64,000 bases of DNA from Janthinobacterium sp. J1-1 (lineage in GTDB: Bacteria; Pseudomonadota; Gammaproteobacteria; Burkholderiales; Burkholderiaceae_D): positions 5,828,001 to 5,892,000 of the forward strand of contig NZ_CP132339.1 in the NCBI RefSeq assembly GCF_030944405.1, in the 5' to 3' direction. Position numbers and translations under genes: made by a program. The notes below the pieces were generated by a model. That model was given only the letters and a program-made list of their open reading frames with translations, had not been told where the DNA came from and made no database searches. The first letter of the stretch is position 1. Every line of letters begins with the position of its first letter. Below are positions 42,786 through 50,869 of the stretch, in pieces.

Positions 42786-42865
42786 GGTATTTTCCTTAGG
42801 AGTGGTCAATCAAGGGTGCTCAAAATGAGCTTCTTATTACAGTTCAATTCAAGCGTTTGAAACGC

Positions 42866-43429
42866 TTAATAGCCGAACTGGGTTTTTGCAGCCTTTACAC
42901 ATTCGTCCTTGGCTGCGCCGGCCAGTGCATCGCACTTTTCAGTGGCGACCTTGTACTCGGCTTTTCTTTTGTCTTCACGCGCATCGCTGCGCGCTTCGAT
43001 GACTTTCTTGTCCGCCTTGGCATCGGCCAGGGCCGCCACCTTGGTCGACTTGGCCAGCTTGACGCAGACATCCTTGTCGTTGCCGGTCAGCGCATCGCAG
43101 CGCTTGAGGTCGACGTCATAGTTGGCATCGGCAATCTTGACGCGGGCCTTGGTGTAGGCGCGCAGGGTATTCGTGTATTGGGCCTGGGCCACCGCTTCGT
43201 CATAGGCACGCACGGCTTTCGCTTCGGCGATGCAGACATCTTTCGGGTTGCCGGTGATTTTTTCGCACTCGGCGTGGGCGGCCTTGTAGTTGACGCCAGC
43301 CTGGTCGTTGGCCGTTTTGTAGGCGGCCTTCGCTTCCGGCGTGGCGGCCACTGCGGCGCTGCCCCATGCTGCACAAGCCAGGCCCACGAGGACGGCGGCG
43401 AAGGTCTTGCTGATATTTTTGTTATTCAT
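42866..43429 (-). CDS. periplasmic protein with three Cys-Gly-Lys-Asp-Cys repeats
   Basis: 187 aa. Signal peptide to about residue 29 (AAVLVGLACAAWGSAAVAA). The mature part is highly Ala/Lys-rich, with three copies of a C-[DE]-x-[IL]-[TA]-G-x2-KD-x-C motif: CEKITGNPKDVC, CDALTGNDKDVC and CDALAGAAKDEC. Each probably forms a small disulphide loop within helical arms. Similar uncharacterised proteins occur in related betaproteobacteria (recalled, not searched). CRP-like palindrome site 4 lies 85 bases upstream. Confidence 0.8.
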   Translation of the reverse strand: MNNKNISKTFAAVLVGLACAAWGSAAVAATPEAKAAYKTANDQAGVNYKAAHAECEKITGNPKDVCIAEAKAVRAYDEAVAQAQYTNTLRAYTKARVKIADANYDVDLKRCDALTGNDKDVCVKLAKSTKVAALADAKADKKVIEARSDAREDKRKAEYKVATEKCDALAGAAKDECVKAAKTQFGY

Positions 43430-43513
43430 GTGATGCTCCCTGGTAGATGAAGATGATCTTTTGCCGATCTGCGTGGCATGACTACCGTTTTACGTGGATC
43501 GCCGGCGACGTTC

Positions 43514-43529
43514 TGTACGCTGCCGTACA
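43514..43529. promoter_or_regulatory. CRP-geometry palindrome, site 4
   Basis: Perfect TGTACG-CTGC-CGTACA, 85 bases upstream of the gene starting at 43429 (minus strand). Confidence 0.55.
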
Positions 43530-43630
43530 CAAGCTGGCTAATTTCACATCGCAAGGGAAACAGGGGACAAATAACCACAAATGAAGGGAGCGGCCCATGC
43601 CGGATATGGAAATCAGGCAACAAATAAGTA

Positions 43631-43646
43631 CGTGCGGCAGCGTACA
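43631..43646. promoter_or_regulatory. CRP-geometry palindrome, site 5
   Basis: CGTGCG-GCAG-CGTACA, 63 bases upstream of the plus-strand glycine-zipper gene at 43709. Confidence 0.5.
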
Positions 43647-43708
43647 GACCGCGGCATTCGCCCTGCCTAAGATGAGCTCATGCACTTTAACAACGTCAGG
43701 AGAATAAA

Positions 43709-44149
43709 ATGAAAACCAACGCCACCTTGGCTGCACTGATGCTTGCCGCGACCGCCGTACTGAGTGGTTGCGCCAGTACCGCCCCATCGCAAAACTACAA
43801 TGGCTCGCAGCCTGAATCGGCCACCTATGGCACCATCGATTCGATCCAGGCCGTCCAGGGCCGTGCACAAACCAGCGGCGCGGGCGCGGTGGTCGGCGGT
43901 ATCGCCGGCGCCCTGCTGGGCAGCAATATCGGTTCGGGCAGCGGCCGCACCGCCGCCACCGTGGCCGGCGCCGTTGCCGGTGGCGTGGTCGGCAACCAGG
44001 TCGAAGGCCGCCAGCAACAGGCACAGAATTACCAGATCAATGTACGCCTGGACAATGGCCAGTACCGCAACGTGGTGCAGGACAGCATCTATGACCTGAA
44101 TCCGGGCAACCGCGTGCGCGTCATCGACGGCCGCGTCTACCGCTATTAA
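43709..44149 (+). CDS. glycine-zipper 2TM lipoprotein (SlyB-like)
   Basis: 146 aa. Lipobox in MKTNATLAALMLAATAVLSGCAS. The 2TM glycine zipper GAGAVVGGIAGALLGSNIGSGSGRTAATVAGAVAGGVVGNQVEGR is followed by a beta-rich tail YQINVRLDNGQYRNVVQDSIYDLNPGNRVRVIDGRVYRY, the layout of SlyB/PcP outer-membrane lipoproteins. Near-identical tails occur at 54395. Site 5 lies upstream. Confidence 0.88.
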   Translation: MKTNATLAALMLAATAVLSGCASTAPSQNYNGSQPESATYGTIDSIQAVQGRAQTSGAGAVVGGIAGALLGSNIGSGSGRTAATVAGAVAGGVVGNQVEGRQQQAQNYQINVRLDNGQYRNVVQDSIYDLNPGNRVRVIDGRVYRY

Positions 44150-44221
44150 TCCATGACGGCGTGATCGCCGCGTGATGGCCCCGCCGGGCCCTTTCCCTAC
44201 CGCACACTACAAGGAGTTACC

Positions 44222-44374
44222 ATGGGCACCATTATTCTGGTTATTTTGATCCTGGCGCTGATCGGCGTGCTGCCGACCTGGCCGCACAGCCGCAGCTGGG
44301 GCTACGGCCCCAGCGGCGTGGCCGGGCTGATCGTCGTGATCCTGATCCTGCTGTTACTGACAGGCAGGCTGTAA
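44222..44374 (+). CDS. DUF3309-family small membrane protein, 50 aa
   Basis: Fifty-residue protein MGTIILVILILALIGVLPTWPHSRSWGYGPSGVAGLIVVILILLLLTGRL, the typical DUF3309 pattern: two short spans separated by a TWPHSRSWGYGPSG loop. ATG 44222 follows AAGGAG. Too short for automatic ORF cut-offs. Lies in the stress cluster and is followed by a terminator at 44383-44408. Role unknown. Confidence 0.85.
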   Translation: MGTIILVILILALIGVLPTWPHSRSWGYGPSGVAGLIVVILILLLLTGRL

Positions 44375-44382
44375 CGATAACG

Positions 44383-44408
44383 AAAAAAGGCGCCGCGGCG
44401 CCTTTTTT
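44383..44408 (+). terminator. rho-independent terminator
   Basis: AAAAAAGGCGCC-GC-GGCGCCTTTTTT after the DUF3309 gene. Confidence 0.85.
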
Positions 44409-44427
44409 CATTCTGAGAGGAACTACC

Positions 44428-44745
44428 ATGAACAAGCTTGTCGCCACCCCTTTGACCGCCCTGCTGCTGGCCTGCGCCGCACCATGGTCCCTGGCGCAAA
44501 CCGCGCCGCCCACCGGTACGCCGCAAGCCGGCGACCCGGCCCGCTGGTACCAGGCCGACAGCACGCCGCAAGCCCAGCTGCGCACCTTGCACAAGGAAAT
44601 CGGCGCCGCCCTGGGCGAGGCAAAAAAAGCCTGCCGCCAGGAAGCACCTTCCGATCGCAGCGCCTGCCTGAAAGCCGCGCAAGACACGTATCGCCAGGAC
44701 ATGGCCAACGCACAGGTACTGCGCGACGCGGCCCATCCGAAATAA
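44428..44745 (+). CDS. secreted hypothetical protein, 105 aa
   Basis: Signal peptide MNKLVATPLTALLLACAAPWSLAQ, then a helical Ala/Gln-rich mature part with two Cys (KKACRQEAPSDRSACLKAAQDTYRQD) of the same style as the Cys-repeat protein at 42866. ATG 44428 follows AGAGG. Function unknown. Confidence 0.7.
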   Translation: MNKLVATPLTALLLACAAPWSLAQTAPPTGTPQAGDPARWYQADSTPQAQLRTLHKEIGAALGEAKKACRQEAPSDRSACLKAAQDTYRQDMANAQVLRDAAHPK

Positions 44746-44748
44746 GGT

Positions 44749-45885
44749 CTATACCGTGCTGCGCTCGTACGGCGGCAGCTCGTGCACCACCAGCGGCGTG
44801 TCTTCCGTGACGAACGCCAGCCAGCCGGCCGCCTTGACGGCCCGCAGGCCATCCTGGTAGCCCTGCTCCCAGCGCCATTCGATCGAACCCTTGGAAAAAT
44901 TGATGTCCTTGGCCGCCATATGCCAGTCGCGGCCCGCATACGGCAGGCGCACGATGTGCATGGTGCTGTCGCAGCCGAGCGCGATCAGCTCCTCGGTCTG
45001 CCGGCGGTTGTGGGCGTTGTCGGGCAATTTGGCGTACAGCTCGCGCAGCTTGTGCTGCAGGGTATGCGTGTTGACGTAGTCCTCGATATGGCGCTTCGAG
45101 CGCGAGGCAAACGTGACGTCTTTTTGCCGCGTCTGCACTTCGTCCAGGGTGGTCGGTTCCGGCCCTTCCGAACTCCACAGATCGACCATGAAGACCAGGG
45201 TGTCGACATGGGGCGTGTCGTCGAGCACGGTTTCCAGCGGCGTATTCGAATACAGGCCGCCATCCCAGTACAGATCGCCATCGACGCGCACGCCGGGAAA
45301 ACCGGGCGGCAAGGCGCCGCTGGCGCGGATATGGTCGACGTCCAGGCGCTGGTGCTGGCTGTCGAAACTGTGCAGGCTGCCGCATTTCACGCGCAGGGCG
45401 TTGACCGACAGCCGCATGCCGGCGGGCTGGTTCAGGTAGTCGAAATCGACCAGTTCTTCCAGGGTGGTGGCCAGCTCGCTGGTGTCGTAGTAGCTCGCCT
45501 CTTCGGGCGGCACGGCCAGGCCGGCGGGAAACAGGCTGAACAGGCGTGGCTTGAAGAAGCCGGGCACGCCGCGCAGCACCGTGTCGAGCGTGGCCAGCCA
45601 GATATTCGAGCGGCGCTGCGCATCGCCCACGCGCGTCATGTCGATGCTGTCGCGGTGCGACACGCGCCGCCAGAACTCCTTCAGCCGCACCAGCCGGTCT
45701 TCATGCTTGTTGCCGGCCAGGATGGCCGCATTGATGGCGCCGATCGAGGTGCCCACCACCCAGTCGGGCGCCAGCGCATGTTCGTGCAGCGCCTGGTACA
45801 CGCCGGCCTGGTAGGCGCCCAGGGCACCGCCACCCTGCAGCACCAGCACGATGCGCATGCGCGCGGGATTCAAGGGATTGATCAT
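44749..45885 (-). CDS. patatin-like phospholipase
   Basis: 378 aa lipid acyl hydrolase with the Ser-Asp dyad. The oxyanion-hole loop is VLVLQGGGALGAYQAGV, the nucleophile elbow GTSIGA (Ser in WVVGTSIGAINAA) and the Asp motif YWDGGLYSNTPLE. No signal peptide, so the protein is likely cytoplasmic or exported by an unknown route. ATG 45885 chosen; upstream frame is not patatin-like. The C-terminal part contains the longer region of DUF3734-type patatins. Placed within the stress cluster but without a CRP-like site. Confidence 0.9.
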   Translation of the reverse strand: MINPLNPARMRIVLVLQGGGALGAYQAGVYQALHEHALAPDWVVGTSIGAINAAILAGNKHEDRLVRLKEFWRRVSHRDSIDMTRVGDAQRRSNIWLATLDTVLRGVPGFFKPRLFSLFPAGLAVPPEEASYYDTSELATTLEELVDFDYLNQPAGMRLSVNALRVKCGSLHSFDSQHQRLDVDHIRASGALPPGFPGVRVDGDLYWDGGLYSNTPLETVLDDTPHVDTLVFMVDLWSSEGPEPTTLDEVQTRQKDVTFASRSKRHIEDYVNTHTLQHKLRELYAKLPDNAHNRRQTEELIALGCDSTMHIVRLPYAGRDWHMAAKDINFSKGSIEWRWEQGYQDGLRAVKAAGWLAFVTEDTPLVVHELPPYERSTV

Positions 45886-46210
45886 GGTCGTCAAGATAGC
45901 TCCGGGCTCTGGCGTGCAATGGCTGCACCGTGATTCATTGTAAGGGATCGCGCGGGCAGGCGCAGGACGCATGGCATGGGTAAGGCAACAGCCGCACGGC
46001 GCACCTTGCAAGCCCGGCAGACGACATCGCACCCGAAAACCGTGATACAGATAGTTTTCCTGATGCTTTGCGACGATTTTCCAGATACTTCACCGATCTT
46101 TTCAAGTTAATAGTTTCCATAAAACTTTACAAGCAATTGATTAAAAAAGACTTTTTAGATGAAATTTGAGATAATTATTGACACCATTGTCGATAGCAAG
46201 GGTGTGTACC
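45886..46210. other. 325-bp region before the Fic gene
   Basis: Divergent region, AT-rich in its second half. Contains the palindromic operator at 46176-46195 immediately before the fic start. Nothing else recognised. Confidence 0.5.
46176..46195. promoter_or_regulatory. palindromic operator at the fic start
   Basis: TATTGACA-CCAT-TGTCGATA (one mismatch between arms) ends 15 bases before the ATG at 46211, overlapping a TTGACA-like -35 element. Likely an autoregulatory or repressor site. Confidence 0.45.
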
Positions 46211-47371
46211 ATGAGCAATCCCAAGTTCGAACACGTTGAACTCAAGCTATGCAACCCGACATTCGACTCGCCGCTGGTCGATGTCGTCAACGAACTGGAG
46301 CATCTCCGGCGCCTGCGACTGGGCGGCAGCACGCCGCCAGACGTGTTCTTCCAGCTCAAGCACATCTTCCACATGCTGGAAAGTCTGGGGTCGGCTCGCA
46401 TCGAAGGCAATCACACCACCCTGGCCGACCTTGTCGACGCAACCATACAGGACGGCGGCACAGCTGGCGGTGGCGACCAGATGAAAGAAATCACTAACAT
46501 CGAATTGGCGATGAGGTATGTCGAGCAGGCCATGGAACCGGGCGCGCCATTGACCGAAACGTTCATCCGTGAACTGCACGAGATTGCCGTGCGCACCCTG
46601 GAGCGCGAAGGGGACCAGACACCGGGCGCGTATCGGGAGGGATCGGTAAGGATTGTCATGTCGGCACATCTACCACCCGAAGCAGTTGCTGTGCCGCAGT
46701 ACATGAAGGAGCTGACTGACTTCGTCAACCATGCCTCGGCGCCAAAATACGACCTGATGAAGGTGGCCCTCACACACCACCGGTTTGGCTGGATTCATCC
46801 TTTCTCAAATGGAAATGGAAGGGTCGTTCGCCTGCTGACCTACGCCTTGCTCATCAAGTACGGGTTCAACGTCAAGGATGGGCGCGTACTGAATCCGACC
46901 GCAGTCTTCTGCAACAACCGGGAGCGCTACTACCAGATGCTCGGTGCGGCGGATACCGGGACGACAAAGGGCATTGAAAACTGGTGCATCTACGTGCTGG
47001 AGGGAATTTTACTGGAGCTGCAGAAGGTGGATCGGCTGACGCGATACGACTACATCGAGCAAAAAATTCTCGTGCCGGCACTCCGCCTGTCACGCGAGCG
47101 GCAACTGATCACGCCTGACGAACACCAGGTCCTGCTGGAAGTTGTACGACTGAAAAGTGCGAAGTCGGCAGACCTGAAAAAAGTCATGCCCAAGCTGACC
47201 GACAACCAGCGCACCTATCAGATAAAAAAATTGGTGGAACTGAACATGCTGCAAGCGATCTACCCGGGCGCCAGGCAATATGCTATCCGTTTCACGCACA
47301 ATTACCTGCTGCGCGGCGTCATCCAGGCCCTGACCGAAGAGGGATTCGTGCCCGGCTTCATGGAAAAATAA
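46211..47371 (+). CDS. Fic-domain protein with N-terminal inhibitory helix
   Basis: 386 aa enzyme that usually transfers AMP (or another phospho group) to protein hydroxyls. The catalytic motif is HPFSNGNGR ([15 protein letters not shown]), complete. The N-terminal part holds the self-inhibitory [ST]x3E[GN] motif, SARIEGN, as in class II Fic proteins, so the activity is probably gated. The C-terminal winged-helix-like segment ([43 protein letters not shown]) is common in Fic-HTH proteins. Start at 46211 with a palindromic operator just upstream. Target unknown. Confidence 0.9.
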   Translation: MSNPKFEHVELKLCNPTFDSPLVDVVNELEHLRRLRLGGSTPPDVFFQLKHIFHMLESLGSARIEGNHTTLADLVDATIQDGGTAGGGDQMKEITNIELAMRYVEQAMEPGAPLTETFIRELHEIAVRTLEREGDQTPGAYREGSVRIVMSAHLPPEAVAVPQYMKELTDFVNHASAPKYDLMKVALTHHRFGWIHPFSNGNGRVVRLLTYALLIKYGFNVKDGRVLNPTAVFCNNRERYYQMLGAADTGTTKGIENWCIYVLEGILLELQKVDRLTRYDYIEQKILVPALRLSRERQLITPDEHQVLLEVVRLKSAKSADLKKVMPKLTDNQRTYQIKKLVELNMLQAIYPGARQYAIRFTHNYLLRGVIQALTEEGFVPGFMEK

Positions 47372-47389
47372 AAAGATTCATGCAAAAAA

Positions 47390-47410
47390 AACGCCGTCAA
47401 TGACGGCGTT
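47390..47410 (-). terminator. rho-independent terminator
   Basis: AACGCCGTCA-A-TGACGGCGTT. On the minus strand it is followed by a run of T, so it ends the operon 48550-47429; it lies just after the Fic stop. Confidence 0.8.
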
Positions 47411-47428
47411 CGGGATGGTGCTGCAGTT

Positions 47429-47767
47429 TCAGTGCTTGCGCCGCAGCCAGCCGGCGGCAACGGCGGCGACGGCCACCAGCACCAGCGCCGGCTTGACCAG
47501 CTTCTTGCGGCCGATGAAGGACAGCGCCGTCATCGCGTAAGGCATCAGGCTTTGCAGGCGAAAGCCGCCCGGCGCCAGCAGTGATTCGACGCGGTGGCCG
47601 GCAAAGCCGCTCACCGTGTGCATCACGCCCTGCAGCATGGTTTCGGGGCGCAGCGCATGGCCCACATTGGCGCGGGCATGCACGATGCTCACGCGGTACA
47701 GTTCGCCTTCGGCAATCAATTGCCGCTTGCGCGCCGCTTGCAGCGTCATTTTGTCGTGGTCCGACAT
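47429..47767 (-). CDS. hypothetical protein in yqjK position
   Basis: 112 aa, basic, with one or two hydrophobic segments near the C-terminus (LVKPALVLVAVAAVAAGWLRRKH). Third gene after the DUF883 (YqjD-like) and holin-family (YqjE-like) genes, the position of yqjK in E. coli. Sequence similarity to YqjK is not obvious. ATG 47767 follows GGAGAA. Confidence 0.65.
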   Translation of the reverse strand: MSDHDKMTLQAARKRQLIAEGELYRVSIVHARANVGHALRPETMLQGVMHTVSGFAGHRVESLLAPGGFRLQSLMPYAMTALSFIGRKKLVKPALVLVAVAAVAAGWLRRKH

Positions 47768-47799
47768 GAGTGTTTCTCCTTGGGCAGCATGGCAAAGAC

Positions 47800-47833
47800 A
47801 AGGCCCGCAGGGAAGCGATTCCGTGCGGGCCTT
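47800..47833 (-). terminator. hairpin between yqjE-like and 47429 genes
   Basis: AAGGCCCGCA-N14-TGCGGGCCTT (minus strand). A partial terminator or attenuator between the second and third genes; the T-run is weak. Confidence 0.45.
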
Positions 47834-47844
47834 GCCAGCTGGTA

Positions 47845-48231
47845 CTAGATCAGCATGTCGCGGTCGGCCTTCAATTCAGCCATGGTGGCTGGCAGCGAAA
47901 GCTTGCCTTGACGTAGCATCGCGCGCGCGTACATGACGAGCCCGACAGCCAGCAGCAGGAACACGGCCGTCATGATCAGCAGTATCTTCCAGCCCAGACT
48001 ATCCCAGGCCAGGAAGACCACCAGCACGCTGCCATAAGCGATGGCAAACAGGCCCGCCACCATCGCCAGGGCGAAAATGACGACCAGTTGCAGCAGATGG
48101 TTGCGCACTTCCGACAATTCGATGCTTGCCAGTTCCAGCCGCGACAACATCAGTCCGACCGCGTTTCTGGCCAGGCCGGCGATCGAGGCGATCAATCCCG
48201 GCCCCTGGTGAGACGAAGCAGACTTGTCCAT
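47845..48231 (-). CDS. phage-holin-family / YqjE-like membrane protein
   Basis: 128 aa with two spans (LVVIFALAMVAGLFAIAYGSVLVVFL and ILLIMTAVFLLLAVGLVMYARAML). The DUF1469/holin III family name is historical: here it is a cellular YqjE-like protein next to a DUF883 gene, not a prophage holin. N-terminal LSRLELASIELSEVRNHLLQL is the YqjE signature. Possibly involved in ribosome or envelope tethering with YqjD. Confidence 0.85.
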   Translation of the reverse strand: MDKSASSHQGPGLIASIAGLARNAVGLMLSRLELASIELSEVRNHLLQLVVIFALAMVAGLFAIAYGSVLVVFLAWDSLGWKILLIMTAVFLLLAVGLVMYARAMLRQGKLSLPATMAELKADRDMLI

Positions 48232-48247
48232 ATCGCTCCCGACTTGG

Positions 48248-48550
48248 TTACTTGCGGCCCAGGATAAAGCCGATCAGCACGCCGACGCCAGCGGCGAGGG
48301 CCACCGTGCGCCATGGGTTTTCTTTCACATAGCCATCAGCTTGGGATGCCAGTTCCTTGGCCGACACGATGGCGGCGGCTTGGGCTTCCTGCGCCTTGAC
48401 CAGGGCGGCGTCCAGGGTTTTCATGCCCTTGACGCGCACTTCGTCGGCTTTTTCGCCGGTCAGGGCGGCAGCGGCGCTGAACAATGCCTGGGCATCTTTC
48501 ACCAGGGTTTTGACATCGTTATTGACGGTGGTGATATTGTTTTCCAACAT
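48248..48550 (-). CDS. DUF883 / YqjD-ElaB-family protein
   Basis: 100 aa. Amphipathic N-terminal helices (VNNDVKTLVKDAQALFSAAAALTGEKADEVRVKGMKTLDAAL) and a C-terminal anchor WRTVALAAGVGVLIGFILGRK, the ElaB/YqjD layout. In E. coli YqjD binds stationary-phase ribosomes at the membrane. ATG 48550 follows GAGGAG. First gene of a three-gene run. Role here inferred from family. Confidence 0.88.
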   Translation of the reverse strand: MLENNITTVNNDVKTLVKDAQALFSAAAALTGEKADEVRVKGMKTLDAALVKAQEAQAAAIVSAKELASQADGYVKENPWRTVALAAGVGVLIGFILGRK

Positions 48551-48607
48551 GGTTAAACTCCTCAGCGGTGGATGAATGTATTGTGGTGACAACGTTTTGA
48601 CGAAAGC

Positions 48608-49144
48608 TTATTCCATCAGATCGCGCATGTCGTCGGCGTGCTCTTCTTCGACGGCCATGATCTTGATCAACAAGTGGCGCGTGGTCGGGTCCTTCTCGCC
48701 GATCGTGACGATCATCTGGCGGTACGATTCGATCGCCACGCGCTCGGCGATCAGATTGGCCTTGACCATGCTTTGCACGTCGTCGGAGTCATCATACTCG
48801 GCATGGCTGCGCTCAAGCAATGTTGCCGGATTAAAATCTGGCTTGCCGTTCAATTGAACGATGCGTTCGGCCAGCCAGTCGGCGTGTTCCTGTTCCTGCT
48901 GAGCATGTTCGAGGAACTCGGCCTTGATGGTGCCGTTATCACGTCCGCTCACGGTGTAGTAATGGCGCTTGTAGCGTGCAATGCACACCAGCTCGGTCGC
49001 CAGGGCGCCATTCAACATGGTGATGACTTCCTGGCGGTTTCCCTGGTAGCCTTCCGTGACGGCGCCATCGTCCAGATTGCGGGCGGCGGCGCGAATGGCG
49101 GCGGTATCGATTCCCGAAGGAGTGGCAACTGAAGTATCGGACAT
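48608..49144 (-). CDS. ferritin-like (bacterioferritin-related) protein
   Basis: 178 aa four-helix protein. Di-iron ligands are in ATELVCIARYKRHYYT (Glu), FLEHAQQEQEHADWLAERIV (Glu and ExxH), NLIAERVAIESYRQM and AVEEEHADDM (ExxH). Resembles bacterioferritin/Dps-like stress ferritins found in betaproteobacteria. ATG 49144 follows GAGAGGAAA. It may store or detoxify iron in stationary phase. Confidence 0.85.
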   Translation of the reverse strand: MSDTSVATPSGIDTAAIRAAARNLDDGAVTEGYQGNRQEVITMLNGALATELVCIARYKRHYYTVSGRDNGTIKAEFLEHAQQEQEHADWLAERIVQLNGKPDFNPATLLERSHAEYDDSDDVQSMVKANLIAERVAIESYRQMIVTIGEKDPTTRHLLIKIMAVEEEHADDMRDLME

Positions 49145-49262
49145 AATTTTCCTCTCAATTCTAGCGTGGGTATCCGCCGGCCAAACAGGGCCGGCGCTGC
49201 CTTGGTACTGCCGCGGCACAGGGCGCCTGCCCCGTGCCGCGCGTGACACCAATCAGTTCAGA

Positions 49263-50162
49263 TTAACGACGGGCGGGAATGGCCGTGTTGTCTTCCGACA
49301 GCACGATTTCCACGCGGCGATTCAGCTGGCGATTCGCCGCCGTATCGTTGCCCGCCGCAGGGTAAGCGACGCCATAGCCGCGCGTGGCGATGCGGTCGCG
49401 GGCGATGCCCTGGCCCAGCAAGGCGTTACGCACGGACTCGGCACGGCGCTGCGACAGTTCCAGGTTATGCGCGGCGCTGCCGGTGCTGTCCGTAAAGCCT
49501 TCGATCAGCACGGTGCGCTGCGGATTGTTTTTCAGCACTTCGGCCAGCTTGTTGGCGGTGTTGACGCCGTTCGAAGTCAGGTCGGCCTTGTCGGTGCCGA
49601 ACAGCACGTCGCCCAGGGTGATGATCATGCCGCGTTCGGTTTTCTTGGCGGCCAGGTCGGCCAGTTGCATTTCCAGGGCGCTAGCGCGGGCCTGGGCATC
49701 GCGGGTCGCCATTTCAGCGCTTTGCGCCTGGGCCTTGGCCGCTTCGGCAGCCGCCTGCGCAGCCTGGGCGCGGGCGGTGGCCTGGTCAGCCTGCTGGGTG
49801 CGTGCTTCGAGGCGCAATTCGTCGCGCTGCTTGCCAGCGTTGGCGACATCAGCCTCGGCGGCTTTCTGCTTGGCGACTTCCTGTGCGGTGGCGATTTTTT
49901 GCTTGGCCAGATAGGCCAGCTTGTCGACCTGCTCCTTGTCTTCCTGGCGGGTGGCGGCGGCATTTGCCGCTTCCAGCGCGGCGCTGGCGTCACGCCATTC
50001 GCGCGCCGCATAGGTCGATACCATCGGGTTCGACTGGGCGGCCATGTAGTCGCCGCGGGTCTGGTCGAGCAGGCTGGTGGTGGTTGGCGCGGAGCTGCAG
50101 GCGGCAACCAGGGCAGCCATGGCCAGCAGGCCGGGAATCGTGGTGTAGGTAGCTTTTTTCAT
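49263..50162 (-). CDS. OmpA-family lipoprotein with DUF4398 domain
   Basis: 299 aa. Lipobox ALVAACSS. The DUF4398 helical domain (YMAAQSNPMVSTYAAREWRDASAALEAANAAATRQEDKEQVDKLAYLAKQKIATA) is followed by a long Ala/Gln coiled coil (about 90-175), then the OmpA peptidoglycan domain (RTVLIEGFTDSTGSAAHNLELSQRRAESVRNALLGQGIARDRIATRGYG). Directly follows the DUF4398-only gene at 50181, 18 bases apart, so they form an operon. Confidence 0.9.
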   Translation of the reverse strand: MKKATYTTIPGLLAMAALVAACSSAPTTTSLLDQTRGDYMAAQSNPMVSTYAAREWRDASAALEAANAAATRQEDKEQVDKLAYLAKQKIATAQEVAKQKAAEADVANAGKQRDELRLEARTQQADQATARAQAAQAAAEAAKAQAQSAEMATRDAQARASALEMQLADLAAKKTERGMIITLGDVLFGTDKADLTSNGVNTANKLAEVLKNNPQRTVLIEGFTDSTGSAAHNLELSQRRAESVRNALLGQGIARDRIATRGYGVAYPAAGNDTAANRQLNRRVEIVLSEDNTAIPARR

Positions 50163-50180
50163 GATGATGGGTTCCTGTTC

Positions 50181-50585
50181 TTATTGTTGGGGAGCTTGAC
50201 TGTTGGCGCGGTTCAGTTCTTCGCGCATGACGCGGATGTTCTCGTTGATTTCGTCGGCGGCGGTGGTCGCCTTGGTCGAATTGGCCTTGCTTTGCGCCAG
50301 CTTGGCATCGGCTTGCGCCTGGTCGGCCAGCTCGCGTGCCAGCTTGTAGTCGCGGTCTTTCAGCGCCTGGTTGGCGCGCATCATTTTTTCGCGGGCCGAA
50401 CGCATTTCATCGGGCGCCAGTTCGGCGGCGCCGGCGCTGGCGGCGTTGTCGAGTGCGGCACGCGATACGGCCACGTCGGCGGTGGCCGGCGTTTTCTGGC
50501 TGGCGCAGCCGGTCATCAGGACGACGGCGGTGGCGCAGGCGGCCAGGGCGGTCAGCGGGGATTTCAAAAGATCTCGGTTTGTCAT
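50181..50585 (-). CDS. DUF4398-domain lipoprotein
   Basis: 134 aa. Lipobox VVLMTGCASQ. DUF4398 part: VAVSRAALDNAASAGAAELAPDEMRSAREKMMRANQALKDRDYKLARELADQAQADAKLAQ. Partner of the DUF4398-OmpA gene that follows. ATG 50585 follows AGGAG. Upstream lies CRP-like site 6. Confidence 0.88.
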   Translation of the reverse strand: MTNRDLLKSPLTALAACATAVVLMTGCASQKTPATADVAVSRAALDNAASAGAAELAPDEMRSAREKMMRANQALKDRDYKLARELADQAQADAKLAQSKANSTKATTAADEINENIRVMREELNRANSQAPQQ

Positions 50586-50762
50586 TTTTTTTCTCCTGGA
50601 GAACATGAATCGGATAACTTTAGGGGGCATCAAAACTTGTGCTACGGCGCCACGCTGATGCATGAAGCGGCGCCTGATGTATGACGTTATAGCCCCTGCC
50701 ACGGGCGCTATCAGTTCGGTGCCGCACATAGCGTACGAAAGCGACAATAGTCAGCGCAACAA

Positions 50763-50778
50763 CGTGCGCCAGCGTACA
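50763..50778. promoter_or_regulatory. CRP-geometry palindrome, site 6
   Basis: CGTGCG-CCAG-CGTACA, between the divergent DUF4398 operon (start 50585) and asmA-like gene (start 50870). Confidence 0.5.
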
Positions 50779-50869
50779 AATGGACGGGAAAAACCGCGCT
50801 TTTGCTGTAGCATCGGGCATACTCCCGCACCCTGTACCGCTCGCCAGAATTATCCGGAAAGATTGCTCC

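Noticed and set aside
47845..48231. Prophage holin gene
   Set aside because: The holin-family name comes from sequence similarity only. The neighbours are YqjD-like and there are no phage genes, so this is a cellular YqjE-like gene.
50721..50736. Another CRP-like half-site pair (GCACATAGCGTACG)
   Set aside because: Half-sites are in the wrong order and spacing compared with the ten accepted sites.
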